11,934 nt of DNA from Alphaproteobacteria bacterium. GTDB lineage: Bacteria; Pseudomonadota; Alphaproteobacteria; Paracaedibacterales; CAIULA01. The translations under genes were made by a program, and so were the position numbers. The notes under the pieces are model-generated. The model was not told where the DNA came from. It did no database searches and saw only the letters and a program-made list of their open reading frames with translations. This document shows positions 6,857-11,934 of the stretch, piece by piece. The DNA is taken from positions 1 through 11,934 of the forward strand of contig JAIEMR010000114.1 of NCBI GenBank assembly GCA_019751935.1. Reading direction: 5' to 3'. The stretch's first letter is position 1; the number at the start of each line of letters is the position of its first letter.

Positions 6857-7420
6857 TTATTCTGCTGGGGCTTCTGCAGGTGCTGCATCTGCTGCTGGGG
6901 CTTCTGCAGGTGCTGCATCTGCTGCTGGGGCTTCTGCAGGTGCTGCATCTGCTGCTGGCGCGACAGGTGCCGCTGGAGCTGGAGCCGCAGTTGGAGCAGC
7001 AGCTGGAGCTGGAACCGCAGTTGGAGCAGCAGCTGGAGCCGCAGTTGGAGCAGCAGCTGGAGCTGCCGCTGGTGATTTCGCAGAAGCTTGTGGAGCAGAC
7101 ATTAGAACAACTTGCTGAGGCTGCGCCGTTGGAACAGCAGGAGTTTGCAATGAACTTTGTGGAGCCATCTGAGGCATAAAAGGTTGAATAACCTGCGCCA
7201 TTTGTGGAGGCAATGCCCCATTTTCGCCCACATAGGGCGTGATTAACTGACAAGCGTGTTCATTACAAAAATTAAGCGTTGCATTCTTTCTATCAAAAAC
7301 AAAGATTGCTTTATCTTGTGAAAAAATTGCATATCGATCTTGTTGACTTGCATACATAACGATAATCGCAATACCAACTAAAAACGTTATACAAGCTAAA
7401 ATTGTTGCCTTAAAATTCAT
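6857..7420 (-). CDS. Membrane-anchored Ala/Pro-repeat protein, 187 residues
   Basis: I chose the ATG at 7420 because GGAG (minus strand, 7430-7427) lies six bases before it; an in-frame ATG at 7432 overlaps that site. Residues 5-24 (ATILACITFLVGIAIIVMYA) form one membrane helix, probably an uncleaved anchor with the rest in the periplasm. A short folded-looking part (about 25-75) includes DRYAIFSQDKAIFVFDRK and two cysteines (FCNEHACQ) that could form a disulfide. From about residue 90 the chain is almost entirely Ala and Pro with Thr, Val, Asp and Glu, ending in three copies of ADAAPAEAPA. Such Ala/Pro tracts form extended rods in periplasm-spanning proteins such as TonB, so a spacer role is a reasonable guess. 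No known family is recognised. Other frames across the repeat are open only because of its composition. Confidence 0.8.
   Translation of the reverse strand: MNFKATILACITFLVGIAIIVMYASQQDRYAIFSQDKAIFVFDRKNATLNFCNEHACQLITPYVGENGALPPQMAQVIQPFMPQMAPQSSLQTPAVPTAQPQQVVLMSAPQASAKSPAAAPAAAPTAAPAAAPTAVPAPAAAPTAAPAPAAPVAPAADAAPAEAPAADAAPAEAPAADAAPAEAPAE
6864..6953. repeat. Three exact 30-base tandem repeats
   Basis: The unit starting GCTGGGGCTTCTGCAGGTGC occurs three times without change at 6864-6893, 6894-6923 and 6924-6953. It codes on the minus strand for a ten-residue Ala/Pro/Asp/Glu unit at the end of the membrane-anchored protein. The unit length is a multiple of three, so copy-number change would lengthen or shorten the protein without breaking its frame. 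Confidence 0.95.
6970..7072. repeat. Imperfect GCAGTTGGAGCAGCAGCTGG repeats
   Basis: A 20-base core GCAGTTGGAGCAGCAGCTGG recurs three times between about 6987 and 7060, separated by GAGC, GGAGCC or GGAACC type spacers. It codes for the Ala/Pro/Thr region of the same protein (APTAAPAAAPTA and similar). It is more diverged than the adjacent exact repeats, which suggests an older expansion. Confidence 0.8.
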
Positions 7421-7460
7421 TTTTATCTCCATCCTATAAAGGAAAATAAGCAGTAAAGTA

Positions 7461-7489
7461 CTTTTTTCTCTCTTTAATTTATGTATAAT
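7461..7489 (+). promoter_or_regulatory. Candidate promoter of the serine hydrolase gene
   Basis: A perfect -10 TATAAT is at 7484-7489. The -35 region, 17 bases upstream at 7461-7466, is only T-rich and weak. Transcription would begin near 7496, leaving a leader of about 34 bases with no clear Shine-Dalgarno before the ATG at 7530. Confidence 0.45.
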
Positions 7490-7529
7490 GGAATAAGGTT
7501 AATATTTAATAAATTTATTAAGTTTCACT

Positions 7530-9137
7530 ATGCTCTTTTTATTAAGATTACTGGTTCTAGGCACTTTTTTTCTATCCAACGCCTTTTCTCAGCAAGATAT
7601 TCACAAGATTCTGCCTGCTTTTGAAAAAAGCATTCAGTCCTCAATGCAAAAATGGGAAGCGCCTGGCGTAGCCGTTGTCATTGTAAAAGATGGGCAAGTT
7701 GTCTATGAAAAAGCTTTTGGCGTTCTAGAAATTGGAAAAGACAAAACCATAAATGAACACACTGTTTTTCCTATTGCTTCTTTAACAAAAACTTTTTTAG
7801 CTACTTTGATTGCGGGACTCGTCGATGAGGGTAAACTGAAATGGGACGATCTAGTCACGAAGTATCTTCCAGATTTTAGCTTAAGCGACCCCGACGTTAC
7901 CAAGAAATTTACAATTCGCGACTTAATATCTCATAGAAGTGGCCTTAAACCTTTCTCTAGTGATCGAGTTTGGTATGCGGGCGGAAATCAAACAGAAATT
8001 ATCCAGAGCCTTTCCAAACAACACTTTAAAACTCCTTTTAGGCAAGATTATGCCTATCAAAATCATTTATTTGGAGTGGCAGGACTGGTTGTGGAAAAGG
8101 CAACAGGTCAAACTCTCAACGACTTATTTACAAAAAGATTTTTTGAACCGCTTGAAATGAAAGACTCTAGCGTAGGACTCGAAGCCATAGAACAAAATAA
8201 AAGCTGGTTTACTGCTATTAAAGAATTCTTTGGATTATGTGTGCCAAAGAACGTTGCTATTCCTCATTATACCCTTGATGATAAAGTTGTTTCTATCCCT
8301 ATTCCTTCACAAATGTATGTTTTTAATGGCAGTACAGGCATTAATACATCCATCCATGATATGTCAAAATGGCTTTTATTTAACTTAAACAATTGCGCTG
8401 TCAATGGTAGACAGCTTGTATCAAAAGAAAACTGCGCTGAACTTAGAAAGTCTAATATTGCAGCAACCAACTTAAAATTTGATGATTTGCAATTTCCAGG
8501 AACACGGATCCGAAATGTTCATTATGGCATGGGATGGTTTTTGTATGAATATGGAATTAACGAGAAAAAAGTAAATGTGATTGGACACATGAGTGGTTTT
8601 TCTGGTGTAAGAGGGCTCACATTTTTAATTCCTGAGCATAATCTTGGTGTAGCAATCCTCTCCAACTTTGGAGCTATGCGTGTGAGTTTAATGCCAGAGG
8701 CACTTCGGTCAACGTTTTTAGATCTTTATTTAGATCTTCCGAAACATGATTGGGATCAAGAAATTACTCAAACCATGTCGAGCATTAGAACTGGAAACAA
8801 ACAATTCATGATCAAAGAGCGACAACAAAATCCCCGTCCTTGTAAAGATTTAAAGGTTTATGAGGGTGAATTTGAAAATGAGCAATACGGAAAAATTAAA
8901 ATAACACTGAAAGATGATAAACTTTGGATGACCTATCGTTCCCGTGAGATTTTGCTTAACCATTGGAACGGCGATGAATTTAATTTTTCAGGAAATGAAT
9001 TAGCGCTTGCTTATTCAGGCACTGACGAAGGGCAGATTGAATTTGGATTCCAAAAAAGCCGTCAAAAAGCAGATGTTTGCTTGATTAACCTTATGTACGA
9101 TAGTCAAGATGATTTGTTTAAAAGGGTTGAGAAATAG
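7530..9137 (+). CDS. Exported beta-lactamase-fold serine hydrolase with C-terminal DUF3471-like domain
   Basis: This belongs to the class C beta-lactamase / penicillin-binding-protein-like (Pfam Beta-lactamase) family of serine hydrolases. Residues 1-20 are a signal peptide (MLFLLRLLVLGTFFLSNAFS), so it acts in the periplasm or envelope. The catalytic motifs are all present: S84-L-T-K87 (SxxK) in PIASLTKTF, Y176-Q-N178 (YxN), and H353-M-S-G356 in GHMSGFSGV in place of the KTG box. The C-terminal 100 residues (from about LKVYEGEFENEQYGKIKITL) resemble DUF3471, a small beta domain often attached to these enzymes. At 535 residues it is longer than true AmpC (about 380) because of this addition. 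Substrates in this group vary: peptidoglycan peptides, D-amino acid peptides or esters. Beta-lactam resistance should not be assumed. It converges on the next gene across a palindromic repeat. Confidence 0.92.
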   Translation: MLFLLRLLVLGTFFLSNAFSQQDIHKILPAFEKSIQSSMQKWEAPGVAVVIVKDGQVVYEKAFGVLEIGKDKTINEHTVFPIASLTKTFLATLIAGLVDEGKLKWDDLVTKYLPDFSLSDPDVTKKFTIRDLISHRSGLKPFSSDRVWYAGGNQTEIIQSLSKQHFKTPFRQDYAYQNHLFGVAGLVVEKATGQTLNDLFTKRFFEPLEMKDSSVGLEAIEQNKSWFTAIKEFFGLCVPKNVAIPHYTLDDKVVSIPIPSQMYVFNGSTGINTSIHDMSKWLLFNLNNCAVNGRQLVSKENCAELRKSNIAATNLKFDDLQFPGTRIRNVHYGMGWFLYEYGINEKKVNVIGHMSGFSGVRGLTFLIPEHNLGVAILSNFGAMRVSLMPEALRSTFLDLYLDLPKHDWDQEITQTMSSIRTGNKQFMIKERQQNPRPCKDLKVYEGEFENEQYGKIKITLKDDKLWMTYRSREILLNHWNGDEFNFSGNELALAYSGTDEGQIEFGFQKSRQKADVCLINLMYDSQDDLFKRVEK

Positions 9138-9169
9138 GGTTGTAACGCGGAGTCAATATAAATTGAAGA

Positions 9170-9261
9170 TATACTTACGAAGCGTGGAGATCCAGAAAAA
9201 CCCCTTAGTTTCAACATCTTACTAGATCACTGCAGCTCCTGCGGGGCTTCGTGATGACGAT
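9170..9261. repeat. Palindromic intergenic repeat, copy 2
   Basis: The right end (CACTGCAGCTCCTGCGGGGC, then TTCGTGATGACGAT, to 9261) matches the terminal sequence of the other copies. The left end (ATACTTACGAAG near 9171) is a decayed form of the inverted end. The central pair ATCCAG/CTAGAT is kept with one change. The element lies in the 208-base convergent gap between the serine hydrolase and the 381-residue gene. The 12-base TTAGTTATATAA follows at 9281-9292, as it also follows copy 1. Confidence 0.65.
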
Positions 9262-9305
9262 GATTGTCATTATTAAAGGATTAGTTATATAAAGGATTAA
9301 AGTAG

Positions 9306-9332
9306 AGCCTCTCTCTTTTAAAGGGAGAGGCT
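9306..9332 (-). terminator. Hairpin terminator for the 381-residue exported gene
   Basis: AGCCTCTCTCTT pairs with GGGAGAGGCT to form a stem of about 12 pairs, including one G-U pair, with a three-base loop (9306-9332). It lies 13 bases after the minus-strand stop at 9346. The minus strand continues CTACTTTAATCCTTT, moderately U-rich. It may also catch read-through from the convergent hydrolase gene. Confidence 0.65.
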
Positions 9333-9345
9333 TATTAAGCTAACT

Positions 9346-10491
9346 CTACCAGAACTTCAAACTCCAGCTTCTTCTTCTACCACAACATCCGGCATTTTGA
9401 ACTACTTCTTCTTCACCTGCAGCATTGCTGGCTTCACCACCACCTTGGCCATTTGACGCTGCAGGCGGCGGTAGTGCTTGACCTTTGCCACTACCTCCCC
9501 CAGAGCTGCTTGGTATCACCTCATCTGCTTTTCGCTTTCTTTCTGCCTCTTCTGCTGCTTCTTCCTCTTCTCTTTTTTGCTTTTCTAGAGCTGCTTGTGC
9601 CTCAGCATCAACTACCACATTTGGCGGCGTTACTATATCGCTTGATGAAACTGCTGTACTAGAAGACTCTCCCAAACTACGGCCTGATTCTTTGGCATCC
9701 GTTTCTTCTTCAGCCTTCCCTTCATCATCTCGTTTAGACCCTTTCTTTCTAGGCTTAGGTGATGATTTTGGAGTTCCAACAGGGCTTTCACCCAGTGAAT
9801 CTTTCTTTTTTTTATGAAGTTCATTCATAACTACACCCATGTCAAGCTCATCCTCACTGCTTCCAGACTTTCCGTCCCCTGTAGACAAGCTAAAATTAGG
9901 TTGAGGTTTTGGCGCATCTTTAGAAGAAAGCAAAGAATCATCTACAACCTCCTCCTCATGAGGTTTGACTGGTTCTCTAACCGACACAACTGTTGGTTTT
10001 GGAGCTAAAACTGAGAATTGCACCAAGATTCCGAAAACTTCAACCTCTCTTTCAGTTTCATCACTCATCAGCTCAGTTATATGTTCAAATCCTTCTCTTA
10101 AGGCAGAAAAATGGCGCTTTTTTTGTGCTGACTTAAAGTCATCTACTCCCTCAATATCCACTGAGACTTCAAAAGGATTAGATTTTCCAGAAAAACGTCT
10201 TTTAAGGGCTGCTATTGCTTTTCCAACAACTGTTCGCTCTTCGGTACTTGCTGATCTTTTTCTAGCAAGACCATATTTCCCCTTAGCGATTTGCATAATC
10301 TCATCCAAACACTGCTCAGCAAACTCTACACTCTTTTCACTTAAAGCAAGCAATGCCTGTGCCCGATTTAATGCAGACATTTTGTAAGAAGGATTTGACA
10401 GCTCTTCAAAACCCAGATCTTCTGTCGCTTTTGCTGTCGAGGAAACTATCAATATCGCTACAAATAGCTTAAAAGCTATATTATTACTCAT
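9346..10491 (-). CDS. Unrecognised exported low-complexity protein, 381 residues
   Basis: I do not recognise the family. The ATG at 10491 follows GGGGTG (10504-10499) at good spacing. Residues 1-22 are a Sec signal peptide (core FKLFVAILIVSS, cleavage after AKA before TEDLGF). Residues about 35-165 look folded and mainly helical (NRAQALLALSEKSVEFAEQC and following). From about 170 the chain is charged, Ser/Pro/Glu/Lys-rich and probably disordered (VGTPKSSPKPRKKGSK). At about 300-325 it has a short strongly charged helix or coiled coil rich in Glu (ALEKQKREEEEAAEEAERKR), then Gly/Ser/Pro linkers. The end is striking: GCCGRRRSWSLKFW, a Cys pair, an Arg cluster and a terminal aromatic. This architecture suits a surface or secreted, possibly host-interacting protein, but nothing shows that directly. 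An opposite-strand open frame at 9485-9817 is a shadow. Confidence 0.82.
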   Translation of the reverse strand: MSNNIAFKLFVAILIVSSTAKATEDLGFEELSNPSYKMSALNRAQALLALSEKSVEFAEQCLDEIMQIAKGKYGLARKRSASTEERTVVGKAIAALKRRFSGKSNPFEVSVDIEGVDDFKSAQKKRHFSALREGFEHITELMSDETEREVEVFGILVQFSVLAPKPTVVSVREPVKPHEEEVVDDSLLSSKDAPKPQPNFSLSTGDGKSGSSEDELDMGVVMNELHKKKKDSLGESPVGTPKSSPKPRKKGSKRDDEGKAEEETDAKESGRSLGESSSTAVSSSDIVTPPNVVVDAEAQAALEKQKREEEEAAEEAERKRKADEVIPSSSGGGSGKGQALPPPAASNGQGGGEASNAAGEEEVVQNAGCCGRRRSWSLKFW

Positions 10492-10656
10492 ACGCCATCA
10501 CCCCATTAAGTTTGTTTCAATTTTTAGTGTAAAGGACTTCATGAAATATATCTAATAAGTTTAAAAATATAAACTATTTTTAATAAAAATATTTGCTATC
10601 ATACCGCCAAAGGGATTTAATTAAAAAATAAATTTTATTATTTTTGTATACTTATT

Positions 10657-10685
10657 TTGTTTTAAAATATGCTATGAACTATAGT
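10657..10685 (+). promoter_or_regulatory. Candidate promoter of the L,D-transpeptidase gene
   Basis: TTGTTT (10657-10662) is followed after 17 bases by TATAGT (10680-10685), giving a start near 10692 and a short leader without a Shine-Dalgarno. An alternative is TTGTAT (10644-10649) with TATGCT (10668-10673) at 18 bases. The divergent 219-base gap 10492-10710 is very AT-rich and holds no gene I can support. Confidence 0.4.
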
Positions 10686-10710
10686 ATATAAAACCAAAAT
10701 AGTTTATCAA

Positions 10711-11247
10711 ATGCGCTTTCTAAAACGATTTTTTTTGCTCTTAACTGTAATTTTTCTATTTGCAGTTTTTGATGATTGCTTTTCACAAAATAAAGCTACA
10801 TCACAAACGAAAACCCCTCTCTTAACTGCTGATACGATTTTGATAAAAAAGAATCAGCGGAAAATGGAACTTTATAATAAAGGTAAGCTTATTAAGGGCT
10901 ACAAAATTAGCATTGGTTTCGCTCCAATAGGAACAAAACAACAAGAGGGCGATGGAAAAACCCCCGAGGGTGAATATACAATCACTTCAAAAAATCCACA
11001 TAGCCAATTCCATAAATCTTTGAAAATTTCTTATCCCAATACGGCTGATAAAGAAAATGCGAAAAAGAAAAAGGTTTCCCCTGGCGGAGATATCATGATT
11101 CACGGACTTGGAAAGCAGTTTTCATACCTTGGAAAACTGCACACCTTACATGATTGGACCTTTGGCTGCATTGCCGTTACCAATGAAGAAATCGATGAAA
11201 TATGGAAGCTTGTGAAGGAAGGTACAATCGTTAAGATTGAACCATAA
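10711..11247 (+). CDS. Exported YkuD-domain L,D-transpeptidase family protein
   Basis: YkuD enzymes use a catalytic cysteine to form 3-3 peptidoglycan cross-links, attach proteins to the wall, or in some members cut such links. Residues 1-26 are a signal peptide (MRFLKRFFLLLTVIFLFAVF, with a likely CFS-Q cleavage). The YkuD domain covers about 42-178. It contains the strand pair around DTILIKKNQRKMELY, GDGKTPEGEYTI, then the active site with H131 in IMIHG, H147 in LHDWT and C153 in TFGCIAVTNEEIDEIW. The second motif is T-F-G-C rather than the commoner S-H-G-C, as in the DWTxGCIAVT subgroup of short proteobacterial members. At 178 residues it is a minimal one-domain form with no LysM or other wall-binding module. 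It is divergent from the 381-residue exported gene. The exact reaction is not decidable from sequence. Confidence 0.93.
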   Translation: MRFLKRFFLLLTVIFLFAVFDDCFSQNKATSQTKTPLLTADTILIKKNQRKMELYNKGKLIKGYKISIGFAPIGTKQQEGDGKTPEGEYTITSKNPHSQFHKSLKISYPNTADKENAKKKKVSPGGDIMIHGLGKQFSYLGKLHTLHDWTFGCIAVTNEEIDEIWKLVKEGTIVKIEP

Positions 11248-11315
11248 CTTAAAACCTGAATTCGATGCAAGAAAGTTAAAAAGCCAGATAAATTAAGGTT
11301 TCTTAATGGTTTATT

Positions 11316-11404
11316 ATCGTCCTGGCGAAAAGCCTTAGGCTTTGTGGCCATCCAGAAACAACCACTGGATCACCACAGCCCCTGCGAGGCTTCGTGATGA
11401 AGAT
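11316..11404. repeat. Palindromic intergenic repeat, copy 3
   Basis: This 89-base element starts ATCGTCCTGGCG and ends CGTGATGAAGAT. Inside are a left hairpin AAAGCC-TTA-GGCTTT, a central pair ATCCAG/CTGGAT and a right arm AGCCCCTGCGAGGCTT. It lies in the convergent gap between the L,D-transpeptidase and parE. A weak hairpin ATTAAG-GTTT-CTTAAT (11292-11307) followed by GGTTTATTAT precedes it and could be the transpeptidase terminator, though it is poor. Confidence 0.75.
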
Positions 11405-11437
11405 TGTATATATTTTGGCTACATCGAGATCACGTTC

Positions 11438-11934
11438 TTACACATCCACATCAGTTGCAAAACGAGCGTTTTCTTGAATAAACAAAAATCGTGACTCTGG
11501 GTTTTTACCCATTAATCTATTTACAAAATCTGTATGATGCTCTGTATTATGTTCAGGATTTAAAGAAACCCTGAGCAAAGTTCGTTTGGAGGGATCCATC
11601 GTCGTACTACGCAGTTGATCAACAGGCATCTCACCCAAACCTTTAAAACGGCTAATGTCTACTTTAGTCGCGCGACTAAAAGTTGTTTTTAAAAGTTTTT
11701 CCTTTTCTGCATCATCACGCGCATAAACCGTTTGTTGGTTATGACTCAGGCGATATAAAGGAGGCTGAGCTAGATATATATGCCCCTGCTCAATCAACGG
11801 TCTTGTCTCTTGAAAAAACAATGTCAACAGCAAGGATGCAATGTGCGCTCCATCCACGTCCGCATCCGTCATAATAACAATACGGGAATAACGAAGCTTT
11901 TTAGGATCACAATCTCGTCCTGATCCACAGCCCA
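11438..11934 (-). CDS. parE: DNA topoisomerase IV subunit B, C-terminal part
   Basis: The last 164 residues are present; the N-terminal ATPase region and most of the TOPRIM domain lie beyond the right edge. Reading from the edge gives LGCGSGRDCDPKKLRYSRIV, then IMTDADVDGAH, the TOPRIM DxD metal-binding motif. The C-terminal signature RFKGLGEMPVDQLRSTTMDP follows, and the end FLFIQENARFATDVDV matches the usual alphaproteobacterial ParE terminus. GyrB is the alternative, but its corresponding motif normally reads GLGEMNPEQLWETTMDP and its tail differs. ParE pairs with ParC to decatenate daughter chromosomes using ATP. The stop TAA is at 11440-11438. The ATG at 11872 is an internal Met, not the start. 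Confidence 0.9.
   Translation of the reverse strand, partial: GCGSGRDCDPKKLRYSRIVIMTDADVDGAHIASLLLTLFFQETRPLIEQGHIYLAQPPLYRLSHNQQTVYARDDAEKEKLLKTTFSRATKVDISRFKGLGEMPVDQLRSTTMDPSKRTLLRVSLNPEHNTEHHTDFVNRLMGKNPESRFLFIQENARFATDVDV

Noticed and set aside
6747..7253. Ala/Gly-, Leu/Gln- and Cys/Ser-rich open frames in other frames over the tandem repeats
   Set aside because: They are open only because of the repeat composition, have no good start signals, and overlap pyk, the terminator or the supported minus-strand gene.
9346..9560. P-loop-like GGGSGKG in the C-terminal part of the 381-residue protein
   Set aside because: It lacks the Ser/Thr after Lys and sits in a Gly/Ser-rich disordered linker with no nucleotide-binding fold around it.
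9485..9817. Plus-strand Ser/Phe/Pro-rich open frame opposite the 381-residue gene
   Set aside because: It is a shadow of the low-complexity minus-strand gene, which has a signal peptide, a Shine-Dalgarno and a terminator.
10505..10533. TTTACA-17-CTTAAT promoter for the 381-residue gene
   Set aside because: The predicted start would fall at or inside the Shine-Dalgarno, leaving almost no leader; a promoter further upstream is more likely.

Overview
The window looks like a low-GC alphaproteobacterial chromosome, most likely a host-associated or intracellular lineage such as Holosporales or a relative. This is inferred from gene content, not from a search. The supporting signs are a fused ispD-ispF gene, a ParE-type topoisomerase C-terminus of alphaproteobacterial style, AT-rich spacers, dispersed palindromic intergenic repeats, and many short unrecognised exported proteins.

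Layout, left to right. Bases 1-755 (minus) hold the N-terminal 251 residues of an unrecognised exported protein that runs off the left edge. Bases 756-1118 are non-coding and carry the largest copy of a palindromic repeat. A minus-strand operon follows, transcribed from about 3258 down to 1119: dusB (tRNA dihydrouridine synthase), a small Fis-family DNA-binding protein, and an exported HAD-type phosphatase-like gene split by a one-base frameshift. Divergent from dusB is ispDF (MEP isoprenoid pathway). Next come an unrecognised exported 223-residue protein and pyk (pyruvate kinase), which ends at a hairpin terminator shared with a convergent membrane-anchored Ala/Pro-repeat protein. After that come a beta-lactamase-fold serine hydrolase with a signal peptide (plus), a convergent exported low-complexity protein of 381 residues (minus), an exported YkuD-type L,D-transpeptidase (plus), and the C-terminal part of parE (minus) at the right edge.

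The functions are mixed: tRNA modification, isoprenoid precursors (which feed the cell-wall lipid carrier), glycolysis and chromosome decatenation. Around these sits an unusually dense set of envelope or exported proteins: seven of twelve genes carry a Sec-type signal or membrane anchor. The serine hydrolase and L,D-transpeptidase probably act on peptidoglycan or related periplasmic substrates.

I see no CRISPR array, transposase, phage module, tRNA or rRNA. There is no clear multi-gene undescribed system here. The most notable points are the dusB-Fis pair in an apparent alphaproteobacterium, the frameshifted HAD gene whose missing C-terminal motif is readable in the next frame, a three-copy cloverleaf-like intergenic repeat, and exact 30-base tandem repeats in the Ala/Pro protein.
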